Assembly (NCBI RefSeq): GCF_026262505.1 | Contig: NW_026529257.1 | Location: 62,001 to 126,000, forward strand | Length of the DNA: 64,000 nucleotides | From: Trichomonas vaginalis G3 | Taxonomy: Eukaryota; Parabasalia; Trichomonadida; Trichomonadidae | Reading direction: 5' to 3' | In this document: positions 28,577 to 40,708 of the stretch, piece by piece | Layout: each line of letters opens with the position of its first letter | How positions within the stretch are numbered: the stretch's first letter is position 1 | Notes under the pieces: model-generated | What the model was told of the DNA's origin: nothing | Databases searched by the model: none | What the model saw: the letters and a program-made list of their open reading frames with translations, nothing else | Translations under genes and position numbers: made by a program

Positions 28577-29608
28577 GTGATTTTCTCTCTTCGGAGAGAT
28601 TATCACTATCATCATTTTGAAAATATTCCAAAAAACATCTGGTATGAATTATATGGCGAAAATAACAAAACAAATCCAGAAACATGTGTTAATTGTCCAG
28701 TTTCAGTTTCTAATTCCGAATGTTTTGTTTTACTTAGTTTTTTTCATGATCTTGAAGAAGGTGCTATTTCATTCACAACGGATGATATCAAATTATTACA
28801 TTCCGAATGTTCATTCAATGACTGCAAAAGGAGTTACTCTGGTGGTTCTGTTTGCGTGTACGGTCAAAATTCAGTTATTCAACATCGATGTTGTTCATTA
28901 TATTCACAAACATCAAGTATAGGACAACATTCATATTCATCTTTATCCGATGGAAATTTTAATTATTTTCTTGAAAGTTGTGTTTCATCATGTGGAAAAA
29001 GAGAAGAAGGAGATGATACTATTTCATGTAGTTATGGTATTATTAATATTAGTTATTCAAATATAAGTAATAACAATGTCAGAGAAGCTTGCGCTGCATA
29101 TGGAATATCACCTCATAATTCAATTGGAAAAGTCAATTTTTGTTCAATTTGTCAAAATCATTGCGATTATTGGGTTCTTATGCATTATAGTATTGATTCA
29201 CCAACATATTATCTCATTAATAGTAATATTCTAAATAATTCACAATCAAGTACAAGCTCATCTCTTGGTATCATTGGTTGTTTTGGAATAATGACTATTT
29301 CTAATTGTTCAATTTTTGGAAATTTTGGAAATGGATCATTGATTTGGAATGGTGCTGATTCATTAATAATCGAGAATTGTCATATTGATAATTTAACATA
29401 TACTCTATTTTCTATCACAGATACATTCAATATTGATTCCATTACATCTTATCATTTATTTTCATATTTTTCAACTAATAATTGTTTAATTTCTTTCAAT
29501 CCTCGACATCGAGAAACAGTTATCAAACAACAAGTCAAATATAAAGAAGGAAAGTATATTATTCATATTTCAATTCCCTTCTTTGAACCTTTGCTATCAA
29601 TAAAATAA
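28577..29608 (+). CDS. P gene, unit 1: beta-helix-like Cys/Ser/Asn-rich protein
   Basis: A 343-codon open frame with many short, regular turns: FVLLSFFHDLEEGAISF, GGSVCVYG, INISYSNISNNNV and MTISNCSIFGNFGNG. The recurring S/N-rich, hydrophobic-spaced repeats look like a right-handed parallel beta-helix, resembling the polymorphic-membrane-protein-like proteins of Trichomonas (from memory). There is no ATG at or before the frame's beginning (it opens at GTG) and no signal peptide, so it is probably a gene piece lacking its proper start. A short frame MSRFSDFLSSERLSLSSF overlaps its start in another phase in every unit. No membrane anchor is seen at the C-terminus. Confidence 0.5.
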   Translation: MIFSLRRDYHYHHFENIPKNIWYELYGENNKTNPETCVNCPVSVSNSECFVLLSFFHDLEEGAISFTTDDIKLLHSECSFNDCKRSYSGGSVCVYGQNSVIQHRCCSLYSQTSSIGQHSYSSLSDGNFNYFLESCVSSCGKREEGDDTISCSYGIINISYSNISNNNVREACAAYGISPHNSIGKVNFCSICQNHCDYWVLMHYSIDSPTYYLINSNILNNSQSSTSSSLGIIGCFGIMTISNCSIFGNFGNGSLIWNGADSLIIENCHIDNLTYTLFSITDTFNIDSITSYHLFSYFSTNNCLISFNPRHRETVIKQQVKYKEGKYIIHISIPFFEPLLSIK

Positions 29609-29925
29609 GAATGAAATTCAGAAATATTTGATTTTTCTAATTTTGTTAAGATTAATTTTTCTGAGTATAGTCTATCCTCTATTCTCCACCATTAAAAACA
29701 TGTATGGTCCATGAATTATAAGATGAACGACAAAATTTATTCCGAAATCACAACATTATCTAATGAAGTCAAAAATATTCCACAAATACTAATATCGGTC
29801 ATCATACACACAGTTAACATTGAAGCAAAAGTAGCTATAGTTTTGCAAACATTACTTAAATATTGCGAAACAGTTTAACATAATAATTATCAAAACAAAC
29901 AAATAACAAAATAATAAATTAATAA

Positions 29926-31169
29926 TTAATTTTGTTGAGGATTGGAATCAGAATCAGAATATGTTGATAATGATAGTGATGTTCCAGGGAATGAAACTCT
30001 TTTGGATGGATGGATTTGGTGAATTGTGTGAAGAAATTTTGTCTTGAATTCGAAGAACTGTGCGTTGTAAATTATTGAATGATCGTTCAAGGTCTTCGGC
30101 AAATATTCGTGCTTCTTCTGCTTCTGATGCTGACTTCTTTTGACGTTCAATAGCAAGATCAAAATCGCGATGACTTGAAATAAGTTGATTTTGTAATTCT
30201 TCAATAGTGGAACTTTGTTTAATCATAGATTGTGTATATTCTTCTTTCTTATATTGAAGTTCTTCTTCATATCGTCTCAAACATTGTTCTGCTTCTTCGG
30301 CTCGTTTCAATAATGAATTATGTTGTGAACGAAGTGTTTCAATTTCTTTGTCATATACACGTGATGTTTCTAATTGTTCTTGTGCATGTTGTAATGCATC
30401 TGTGATAGATTGACATTTTATTTTCGCTTTTCGATAGTTGATCACGTAATGTTGAAATTGTTGAATCGCGTTCACAAACAATAGATTCAAGTTGTTTTAG
30501 ATCTGTTGATTGATTCTTCAAGTGAAATAACACGATATTTAAGATCTTCGATGAATGAACTTTGTTCGGCATATCGATGTTCGTTGAAAGAAACTTGTGA
30601 TTGTAATTTTTGATTGATAGAATAAAGTTTGTCTGAACTTTCTTTCATTTCGTTGTATTCTGATTTGAGTGAAAAAAGTTCTGAATTTAATGATGAGAGT
30701 TTTGTATTCGATTCTGTTAACTGTTTTCGAAGTGAAATACATTCTGATTCCGACTCTGTGAGTTTGATTGTGTAATATTCACGTGATGAAATTAATTCTC
30801 GATTCTTTCGTTGAGTTCTGATATCTTTCGTTTAAGATTTTCGACTTCTTTCTGACTTGATGTTAATTCGTTATTCATTCGTTTCATTTCAAGTTTTGAT
30901 TTTTCAAAAATGTCTTCTTGAATATTCTTAAGATGATCAAGATTTTTTGTAAGTTCGATATTTGTTTTCTTATATCGTTCGTTTTCATGTTGATCTTAAT
31001 TAATTCTTCTGATATTTTGACTGATGCTTTCTTCTGACTTTCACACTCTGTTTTTTTGAAACTTTTTAATCTTTTCTTTTAGTTTTCGAATTTCATAAAT
31101 ATAACTCTTGATGCAATTTGAATAAATATCTTCTGTATGTGAGTTCACAATTTCTTGTTTCATTTTCAT
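29926..31169 (-). pseudogene. Q gene, unit 1, interrupted
   Basis: It carries the ATG-AAA-ATG start and most of the coiled-coil sequence of Q7, but the frame is disrupted several times, including within the region around 30400-31080. Its C-terminal end differs from Q3-Q7 because of a GGATGGATGGATTTGG variant. Confidence 0.7.
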
Positions 31170-31618
31170 TATTGAAATGATTAATTAACAAGAATAGTTT
31201 TGTATATATAATCTATGTGATCTCATAATTTGTTTAATGTAGAATATCAATATCATAAACAAATACAAACAAATTGATTTTATATTATTATTAGATCAAA
31301 TAATACAGTTTTTGAAAGGTTTATTTCATTTTGCAATTAAAAATACTGTTTTCTGATATAAATTCGTTATACTTATATATTTTCCATGTATGTAAAACAA
31401 ATTAATTAAATATGTTGATCAAAAACATTGTATTACTAGACAATCTTTAGAAACTCGTTAATACTTGTCGAATCTCTGTCATGAACATTGCCAATTTAAT
31501 GCAATTAGTTGTTTTGATATACTGATTCATCAATATATTCCTTCTAATTCGGAAGAAAATATGAATCAAAGAAAAAAAAATTAATAAAAAGTGTTGGAAT
31601 TTTTAATGTCACGTTTCA

Positions 31619-32630
31619 GTGATTTTCTCTCTTCGGAGAGATTATCAATTTCATCATTTTGAAAATATTCCAAAAAACATCTGGTATGAATTATATGGTG
31701 AAAATAACAAAACAATCCTAAAAACTGTGTTAATTGTTCGATTTCTGTTTCTAATTCCGAGTGTTTTGTTTTACTTAGTTTTTTTCATGATCTTGAAGAA
31801 GGTGCTATTTCATTACAACGGATGATATCAAATTATTACATTCCGAATGTTCATTCAATGACTGCAAAAGGAGTGTGGAGGTTCTGTTTGCGTGACGGTC
31901 ATAATTCAGTTATTCAACATCGATGTTGTTCATTATATTCACAAGCATCAAATAGAGGACAACATTCATATTCATTTTATCCTATGGAAATTTTAATTAT
32001 TTTCTTGAAAGTTGTGTTTCATCATGTGGGAAAAAAAAGAAGGATTAGAACTATTTATTGTACTGGTATTATTAATATTAGTTATTCAAATATTAGTAAT
32101 AACAATGTCGAAGGTTATGGAGCTGCATATGGAATAGCACATTTAATTCAATTGGAAAAGTCAATTTTTGTTCAATTTGTCAAAATCATTGCGATTATCA
32201 GGTTCTTATGCATTATAGTATTGATTCTCCAACACATTATCTCATTAATAGTAATATTCTAAATAATTCACAATCAAGTACAAGTGACGGTATCATTTGT
32301 TGTACAGAAAAAATGACTATTTCTAATTGTTCAATTTTTGGAAATTTTGGAAATGGACCATTGATTTATAATAATGCTAATCCATTAATAATCGAGAATT
32401 GTCATATTGATAATTTAACATATGACATTGAACCTCACATAGATACATTCAATATTGATTCTATTACATCTTATCATTTATTTTCATATTTTTCAACTCA
32501 CAATTGTTTAATTCCTTTCAATCCTCGACATCGAGAAACAGTTATCAAACAACAAGTCAAATATAAAGAAGGAAAGTATATTATTCATATTTCAATTCCC
32601 TTCTTTGAACCTTTGCTATCAATAAAATAA
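31619..32630 (+). pseudogene. P gene, unit 2, interrupted
   Basis: Second P type (NNANPLIIENCHIDNLTYDIE). The frame is broken several times in the first two thirds; the last 140 codons are open. It has no ATG at its beginning. Confidence 0.65.
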
Positions 32631-32732
32631 GAATGAAATTCAGAAATATTTGATTTTTCTAATTTTGTTAAGATTAATTTTTCTGAGTATAGTCTATCCT
32701 CTATTCTCCACCATTAAAAACATGTATGGTCC

Positions 32733-32927
32733 ATGAATTATAAGATGAACGACAAAATTTATTCCGAAATCACAACATTATCTAATGAAGTCAAAAATAT
32801 TCCACAAATACTAATATCGGTCATCATACACACAGTTAACATTGAAGCAAAAGTAGCTATAGTTTTGCAAACATTACTTAAATATTATGAAACATTTTAC
32901 ATAATAATTATCATAACAAACAAATAA
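32733..32927 (+). CDS. 64-residue frame in the P-Q spacer, conserved across units
   Basis: An ATG-started frame MNYKMNDKIYSEITTLSNEV with a hydrophobic helix (ILISVIIHTVNIEAKVAIVL) and a hydrophobic tail recurs at 38810-39004, 41825-42019, 44851-45045 and 47891-48085. Units 1 and 3 carry altered forms. Its conservation may only reflect recent duplication of the units; no initiator element was noticed. It could be a small membrane protein or a shadow. Confidence 0.3.
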   Translation: MNYKMNDKIYSEITTLSNEVKNIPQILISVIIHTVNIEAKVAIVLQTLLKYYETFYIIIIITNK

Positions 32928-32970
32928 ATAATAAATTAATAATTAATTTTCTTGAGGATTGGAATCAGAA

Positions 32971-34161
32971 TCAGAATATGTTGATAATGATAGTGATGTT
33001 CCAGGGAATGAAACTCTTTTGGATGGATGGATTTGGTGAATTGTGTGAAGAAATTTTGTCTTGAATTCGAAGAACTGTGCGTTGTAAATTATTGAATGAT
33101 CGTTCAAGGTCTTCGGCAAATATTCGTGCTTCTTCTGCTTCTGATGCTGACTTCTTTTGACGTTCAATAGCAAGATCAAAATCGCGATGACTTGAAATAA
33201 GTTGATTTTGTAATTCTTCAATAGTGGAACTTTGTTTAATCATAGATTGTGTATATTCTTCTTTCTTATATTGAAGTTCTTCTTCATATCGTCTCAAACA
33301 TTGTTCTGCTTCTTCGGCTCGTTTCAATAATGAATTATGTTGTGAACGAAGTGTTTCAATTTCTTTGTCATATACACGTGATGTTTCTAATTGTTCTTGT
33401 GCATGTTGTAATGCATCTGTGATAGATTGACATTTATTTTCGCTTTTCGATAGTTGATCACGTAATGTTGAAATTGTTGAATCGCGTTCACAAACAATAG
33501 ATTCAAGTTGTTTAGATCTGTTGATTGATTCTTCAAGTGAAATAACACGATATTTAAGATCTTCGATGAATGAACTTTGTTCGGCATATCGATGTTCGTT
33601 GAAAGAAACTTGTGATTGTAATTTTTGATTGATAGAATAAAGTTTGTCTGAACTTTCTTTCATTTCGTTGTATTCTGATTTAAGTGAAAAAAGTTCTGAA
33701 TTTAATGATGAGAGTTTTGTATTCGATTCTGTTAACTGTTTTCGAAGTGAAATACATTCTGATTCCGACTCTGTGAGTTTGATTGTGTAATATTCACGTG
33801 ATGAAATTAATTCTCGATTCGTTTCGTTGAGTTCTGATATCTTTCGTTTAAGATTTTCGACTTCTTTCTGACTTGATGTTAATTCGTTATTCATTCGTTT
33901 CATTTCAAGTTTTGATTTTTCAAAAATGTCTTCTTGAATATTCTTAAGATGATCAAGATTTTTTGTAAGTTCGATATTTGTTTTCTTATATCGTTCGTTT
34001 TCATGTTTGATCTTAATTAATTCTTCTGATATTTTGACTGATGCTTTCTTCTGACTTTCACACTCTGTTTTTGAAACTTTTAAATCTTCTTTTAGTTTTC
34101 GAATTTCATAAATATAAATCTTGATGCAATTTGAATAAATATCTTCTGTATGCGAGTTCAC
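32971..34161 (-). CDS. Q gene, unit 2: coiled-coil protein
   Basis: A 396-codon open frame, coiled coil almost throughout, as in Q7. The ATG pair seen in Q7 is altered here, so the frame opens at a GTG codon. The C-terminus is the alternative SIQKSFIPWNITIIINIF version. Confidence 0.6.
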   Translation of the reverse strand: MNSHTEDIYSNCIKIYIYEIRKLKEDLKVSKTECESQKKASVKISEELIKIKHENERYKKTNIELTKNLDHLKNIQEDIFEKSKLEMKRMNNELTSSQKEVENLKRKISELNETNRELISSREYYTIKLTESESECISLRKQLTESNTKLSSLNSELFSLKSEYNEMKESSDKLYSINQKLQSQVSFNEHRYAEQSSFIEDLKYRVISLEESINRSKQLESIVCERDSTISTLRDQLSKSENKCQSITDALQHAQEQLETSRVYDKEIETLRSQHNSLLKRAEEAEQCLRRYEEELQYKKEEYTQSMIKQSSTIEELQNQLISSHRDFDLAIERQKKSASEAEEARIFAEDLERSFNNLQRTVLRIQDKISSHNSPNPSIQKSFIPWNITIIINIF

Positions 34162-34632
34162 AATTTCTTGTTTAATTTTTTTTTGAAATGATTAATTAAC
34201 AAGAATAGTTTTGTATATATAATCTATGTGATCTTCATAATTTGTTTAATGTAGAAATATCAATATCATAAAACAAATACAAATTGATTTTATATTATTA
34301 TTAGATCAAATAATACAGTTTTTGAAAGGTTTATTTCATTTGCAATTAAAAATACTGTTTTCTGATATAATTCTATACTTATATATTTTCGATGTATGTA
34401 ATAACAAATTAATAAAATATGTTGATAAAAAATTGTATTAAGTGTTTTTACTAGGTAATCTTTAGAAACTCGTTAATACTTGTCGAATTTCTGTCATGAA
34501 CATTGCCAATTTAATGCAATTAGTTGTTTTGATATACTGATTCATCAATATATTCCTTCTAATTCGGAAGAAAATATGAATCAAAGAAAAAAATTAATAA
34601 AAAGTGTTGGAATTTTTTAATGTCACGTTTCA

Positions 34633-35660
34633 GTGATTTTCTCTCTTCGGAGAGATTATCACTATCATCATTTTGAAAATATTCCAAAAAACATCTGGTA
34701 TGAATTATATGGCGAAAATAACAAAACAAATCCGAAACATGTGTTAATTGTCCAGTTTCAGTTTCTAATTCGAATGTTTTGTTTTACTTAGTTTTTTTCA
34801 TGATCTTGAAGAAGGTGCTATTTCATTCACAACGGATGATATCAAATTATTACATTCCGAATGTTCATTCAATGACTGCAAAAGGAGTTACTCTGGTGGT
34901 TCTGTTTGCGTGTACGGTCAAAATTCAGTTATTCAACATCGATGTTGTTCATTATATTCACAAACATCAAGTATAGGACAACATTCATATTCATCTTTAT
35001 CCGATGGAAATTTTAATTATTTTCTTGAAAGTTGTGTTTCATCATGTGGAAAAAGAGAAGAAGGAGATGATACTATTTCATGTAGTTATGGTATTATTAA
35101 TATTAGTTATTCAAATATAAGTAATAACAATGTCAGAAGCTTGCGCTGCATATGGAATATCACCTCATAATTCAATTGGAAAAGTCAATTTTTGTTCAAT
35201 TTGTCAAAATCATTGCGATTATTGGGTTCTTATGCATTATAGTATTGATTCACCAACATATTATCTCATTAATAGTAATATTCTAAATAATTCACAATCA
35301 AGTACAAGCTCATCTCTTGGTATCATTGGTTGTTTTGGAATAATGACTATTTCTAATTGTTCAATTTTTGGAAATTTTGGAAATGGATCATTGATTTGGA
35401 ATGGTGCTGATTCATTAATAATCGAGAATTGTCATATTGATAATTTAACATATACTCTATTTTCTATCACAGATACATTCAATATTGATTCCATTACATC
35501 TTATCATTTATTTTCATATTTTTCAACTAATAATTGTTTAATTTCTTTCAATCCTCGACATCGAGAAACAGTTATCAAACAACAAGTCAAATATAAAGAA
35601 GGAAAGTATATTATTCATATTTCAATTCCCTTCTTTGAACCTTTGCTATCAATAAAATAA
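34633..35660 (+). pseudogene. P gene, unit 3, interrupted
   Basis: First P type (GIIGCFGIMTISNCS, WNGADSLIIE). Several single-base losses relative to unit 1 split it into three frames. Most are not in homopolymer runs. Confidence 0.65.
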
Positions 35661-35974
35661 GAATGAAATTCAGAAATATTTGATTTTTCTAATTTTGTTA
35701 AGATTAATTTTTCTGAGTATAGTCTATCCTCTATTCTCCACCATTAAAAACATGTATGGTCCATGAATTATAAGATGAACGACAAAATTTATTCCGAAAT
35801 CACAACATTATCTAATGAAGTCAAAAATATTCCACAAATACTAATATCGGTCATCATAGACGCAAGTAACATAAAATCAAAAGTAAGCTATAGTTTTGCA
35901 AACATTACTTAAATATTGCGAAACAGTTTAACATAATAATTATCATAACAAACAAATAAATAATAAATTAATAA

Positions 35975-37195
35975 TTAATTTTGTTGAGGATTGGAATCAG
36001 AATCAGAATATGTAGATAATGATAGTGATGTTCCAGGGAATGAAACTCTTTTGGATGGATATGGATTTGGTGAATTGTGTGAAGAAATTTTGTCTTGAAT
36101 TCGAAGAACTGTGCGTTGTAAATTATTGAATGATCGTTCAAGGTCTTCGGCAAATATTCGTGCTTCTTCTGCTTCTGATGCTGACTTCTTTTGACGTTCA
36201 ATAGCAAGATCAAAATCGCGATGACTTGAAATAAGTTGATTTTGTAATTCTTCAATAGTGGAACTTTGTTTAATCATAGATTGTGTATATTCTTCTTTCT
36301 TATATTGAAGTTCTTCTTCATATCGTCTCAAACATTGTTCTGCTTCTTCGGCTCGTTTCAATAATGAATTATGTTGTGAACGAAGTGTTTCAATTTCTTT
36401 GTCATATACACGTGATGTTTCTAATTGTTCTTGTGCATGTTGTAATGCATCTGTGATAGATTGACATTTATTTTCGCTTTTCGATAGTTGATCACGTAAT
36501 GTTGAAATTGTTGAATCGCGTTCACAAACAATAGATTCAAGTTGTTTAGATCTGTTGATTGATTCTTCAAGTGAAATAACACGATATTTAAGATCTTCGA
36601 TGAATGAACTTTGTTCGGCATATCGATGTTCGTTGAAAGAAACTTGTGATTGTAATTTTTGATTGATAGAATAAAGTTTGTCTGAACTTTCTTTCATTTC
36701 GTTGTATTCTGATTTAAGTGATAAAAGTTCTGAATTTAATGATGAGAGTTTTGTATTCGATTCTGTTAACTGTTTTCGAAGTGAAATACATTCTGATTCC
36801 GACTCTGTGAGTTTGATTGTGTAATATTCACGTGATGAAATTAATTCTCGATTCGTTTCGTTGAGTTCTGATATCTTTCGTTTAAGATTTTCGACTTCTT
36901 TCTGACTTGATGTTAATTCGTTATTCATTCGTTTCATTTCAAGTTTTGATTTTTCAAAAATGTCTTCTTGAATATTCTTAAGATGATCAAGATTTTTTGT
37001 AAGTTCGATATTTGTTTTCTTATATCGTTCGTTTTCATGTTTGATCTTAATTAATTCTTCTGATATTTTGACTGATGCTTTCTTCTGACTTTCACACTCT
37101 GTTTTTGAAACTTTTAAATCTTCTTTTAGTTTTCGAATTTCATAAATATAAATCTTGATGCAATTTGAATAAATATCTTCTGTATGCGAGTTCAC
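35975..37195 (-). CDS. Q gene, unit 3: coiled-coil protein
   Basis: 406 codons open, ending in the SKRVSFPGTSLSLSTYSD tail typical of Q3-Q7. The start ATGs are altered as in unit 2. Confidence 0.6.
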   Translation of the reverse strand: MNSHTEDIYSNCIKIYIYEIRKLKEDLKVSKTECESQKKASVKISEELIKIKHENERYKKTNIELTKNLDHLKNIQEDIFEKSKLEMKRMNNELTSSQKEVENLKRKISELNETNRELISSREYYTIKLTESESECISLRKQLTESNTKLSSLNSELLSLKSEYNEMKESSDKLYSINQKLQSQVSFNEHRYAEQSSFIEDLKYRVISLEESINRSKQLESIVCERDSTISTLRDQLSKSENKCQSITDALQHAQEQLETSRVYDKEIETLRSQHNSLLKRAEEAEQCLRRYEEELQYKKEEYTQSMIKQSSTIEELQNQLISSHRDFDLAIERQKKSASEAEEARIFAEDLERSFNNLQRTVLRIQDKISSHNSPNPYPSKRVSFPGTSLSLSTYSDSDSNPQQN

Positions 37196-37680
37196 AATTT
37201 CTTGTTTAATTTTTATTATTGAAATGATTAATTAACAAGAATAGTTTTGTATATATAATCTATGTGATCTTCATAATTTGTTTAATGTAGAATATCAATA
37301 TCATAAAACAAATACAAACAAATTGATTTTATATTATTATTAGATCAAATAATACAGTTTTTGAAAGGTTTATTTCATTTTGCAATTAAAAATACTGTTT
37401 TCTGATATAATTGTGCTATACTTATATATTTTCGATGTATGTAATAACAAATTAATAAAATATGTTGATAAAAAACATTGTATTAAGTGTTTTTACTAGG
37501 TAATCTTTAGAAACTCGTTAATACTTGTCGAATCTCTGTCATGAACATTGCCAATTTAATGCAATTAGTTGTTTTGATATACTGATTCATCAATATATTC
37601 CTTCTAATTCGGAAGAAAATATGAATCAAAGAAAAAAAAATTAATAAAAAGTGTTGGAATTTTTTTAATGTCACGTTTCA

Positions 37681-38708
37681 GTGATTTTCTCTCTTCGGAG
37701 AGATTATCACTATCATCATTTTGAAAATATTCCAAAAAACATCTGGTATGAATTATATGGCGAAAATAACAAAACAAATCCAGAAACATGTGTTAATTGT
37801 CCAGTTTCAGTTTCTAATTCCGAATGTTTTGTTTTACTTAGTTTTTTTCATGATCTTGAAGAAGGTGCTATTTCATTCACAACGGATGATATCAAATTAT
37901 TACATTCCGAATGTTCATTCAATGACTGCAAAAGGAGTTACTCTGGTGGTTCTGTTTGCGTGTACGGTCAAAATTCAGTTATTCAACATCGATGTTGTTC
38001 ATTATATTCACAACATCAAGTATAGGACAACATTCATATTCATCTTTATCCGATGGAAATTTTAATTATTTTCTTGAAAGTTGTGTTTCATCATGTGGAA
38101 AAAGAGAAGAAGGAGATGATACTATTTCATGTAGTTATGGTATTATTAATATTAGTTATTCAAATATAAGTAATAACAATGTCAGAGAAGCTTGCGCTGC
38201 ATATGGAATATCACCTCATAATTCAATTGGAAAAGTCAATTTTTGTTCAATTTGTCAAAATCATTGCGATTATTGGGTTCTTATGCATTATAGTATTGAT
38301 TCACCAACATATTATCTCATTAATAGTAATATTCTAAATAATTCACAATCAAGTACAAGCTCATCTCTTGGTATCATTGGTTGTTTTGGAATAATGACTA
38401 TTTCTAATTGTTCAATTTTTGGAAATTTTGGAAATGGATCATTGATTTGGAATGGTGCTGATTCATTAATAATCGAGAATTGTCATATTGATAATTTAAC
38501 ATATATCTATTTTCTATCACAGATACATTCAATATTGATTCCATTACATCTTATCATTTATTTTCATATTTTTCAACTAATAATTGTTTAATTCTTTCAA
38601 TCCTCACATCGAGAAACAGTTATCAAACAACAAGTCAAATATAAAGAAGGAAAGTATATTATTCATATTTCAATTCCCTTCTTTGAACCTTTGCTATCAA
38701 TAAAATAA
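37681..38708 (+). pseudogene. P gene, unit 4, interrupted
   Basis: First P type, nearly identical to unit 1. It is split by small indels near the first third and again near the end. Confidence 0.65.
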
Positions 38709-39015
38709 GAATGAAATTCAGAAATATTTGATTTTTCTAATTTTGTTAAGATTAATTTTCTGAGTATAGTCTATCCTCTATTCTCCACCATTAAAAACAT
38801 GTATGGTCCATGAATTATAAGATGAACGACAAAATTTATTCCGAAATCACAACATTATCTAATGAAGTCAAAAATATTTCACAAATACTAATATCGGTCA
38901 TCATACACACAGTTAACATTGAAGCAAAAGTAGCTATAGTTTTGCAAACATTACTTAAATATTATGAAACATTTTACATAATAATTATCAAAACAAACAA
39001 ATAACAAAATAATAA

Positions 39016-40278
39016 TTAATTTTCTTGAGGATTGGAATCAGAATCAGAATATGTAGATAATGATAATGATGTTCCAGGAAATGAAACTCTTTTGGATGGT
39101 GATGGATTTGGTGAATTGTGTGAAGAAATTTTGTCTTGAATTCGAAGAACTGTGCGTTGTAAATTATTGAATGATCGTTCAAGGTCTTCGGCAAATATTC
39201 GTGCTTCTTCTGCTTCTGATGCTGACTTCTTTTGACGTTCAATAGCAAGATCAAAATCGCGATGACTTGAAATAAGTTGATTTTGTAATTCTTCAATAGT
39301 GGAACTTTGTTTAATCATAGATTGTGTATATTCTTCTTTCTTATATTGAAGTTCTTCTTCATATCGTCTCAAACATTGTTCTGCTTCTTCGGCTCGTTTC
39401 AATAATGAATTATGTTGTGAACGAAGTGTTTCAATTTCTTTGTCATATACACGTGATGTTTCTAATTGTTCTTGTGCATGTTGTAATGCATCTGTGATAG
39501 ATTGACATTTATTTTCGCTTTTCGATAGTTGATCACGTAATGTTGAAATTGTTGAATCGCGTTCACAAACAATAGATTCAAGTTGTTTAGATCTGTTGAT
39601 TGATTCTTCAAGTGAAATAACACGATATTTAAGATCTTCGATGAATGAACTTTGTTCGGCATATCGATGTTCGTTGAAAGAAACTTGTGATTGTAATTTT
39701 TGATTGATAGAATAAAGTTTGTCTGAACTTTCTTTCATTTCGTTGTATTCTGATTTAAGTGATAAAAGTTCTGAATTTAATGATGAGAGTTTTGTATTCG
39801 ATTCTGTTAACTGTTTTCGAAGTGAAATACATTCTGATTCCGACTCTGTGAGTTTGATTGTGTAATATTCACGTGATGAAATTAATTCTCGATTCCTTTC
39901 GTTGAGTTCTGATATCTTTCGTTTAAGATTTTCGACTTCTTTCTGACTTGATGTTAATTCGTTATTCATTCGTTTCATTTCAAGTTTTGATTTTTCAAAA
40001 ATGTCTTCTTGAATATTCTTAAGATGATCAAGATTTTTTGTAAGTTCGATATTTGTTTTCTTATATCGTTCGTTTTCATGTTTGATCTTAATTAATTCTT
40101 CTGATATTTTGACTGATGCTTTCTTCTGACTTTCACACTCTGTTTTTGAAACTTTTAAATCTTCTTTTAGTTTTCGAATTTCATAAATATAAATCTTGAT
40201 GCAATTTGAATAAATATCTTCTGTATGCGAGTTCACAATTTCTTGTTTAATTTTATTATTGAAATGATTAATTAACAA
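39016..40278 (-). CDS. Q gene, unit 4: coiled-coil protein
   Basis: The frame is open for 420 codons because the upstream region is also open; the true start is unclear, since the ATG pair of Q7 reads ATA-AAA-ATT here. Otherwise it is like Q3. Confidence 0.6.
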   Translation of the reverse strand: MLINHFNNKIKQEIVNSHTEDIYSNCIKIYIYEIRKLKEDLKVSKTECESQKKASVKISEELIKIKHENERYKKTNIELTKNLDHLKNIQEDIFEKSKLEMKRMNNELTSSQKEVENLKRKISELNERNRELISSREYYTIKLTESESECISLRKQLTESNTKLSSLNSELLSLKSEYNEMKESSDKLYSINQKLQSQVSFNEHRYAEQSSFIEDLKYRVISLEESINRSKQLESIVCERDSTISTLRDQLSKSENKCQSITDALQHAQEQLETSRVYDKEIETLRSQHNSLLKRAEEAEQCLRRYEEELQYKKEEYTQSMIKQSSTIEELQNQLISSHRDFDLAIERQKKSASEAEEARIFAEDLERSFNNLQRTVLRIQDKISSHNSPNPSPSKRVSFPGTSLSLSTYSDSDSNPQEN

Positions 40279-40708
40279 GAATAGTTTTGTATATATAATC
40301 TATGTGATCTTCATAATTTGTTTAATGTAGAATATCAATATCATAAAACAAATACAAACAAATTGATTTTATATTATTATTAGATCAAATAATACAGTTT
40401 TTGAAAGGTTTATTTCATTTTGCAATTAAAAATACTGTTTTCTGATATAAATTCGTTATACTTATATATTTTCCATGTATGTAATAACAAATTAATAAAT
40501 ATGTTGATCAAAAACATTGTATTACTAGACAATCTTTAGAAACTCGTTAATACTTGTCGAATCTCTGTCATGAACATTGCCAATTTAATGCAATTAGTTG
40601 TTTTGATATACTGATTCATCAATATATTCCTTCTAATTCGGAAGAAAATATGAATCAAAGAAAAAAAAATTAATAAAAAGTGTTGGAATTTTTTAATGTC
40701 ACGTTTCA

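Noticed and set aside
28577-29608. Introns joining the short MSRFSDFLSS frame to the P frame
   Set aside because: I found no Trichomonas-type GTATGT donor and ACTAACACACAG acceptor pair at this place.
29926-30204. Short minus-strand frames inside Q genes (92-102 and 66 residues in each unit)
   Set aside because: They are out-of-phase shadows of the coiled-coil frame and follow it unit by unit.
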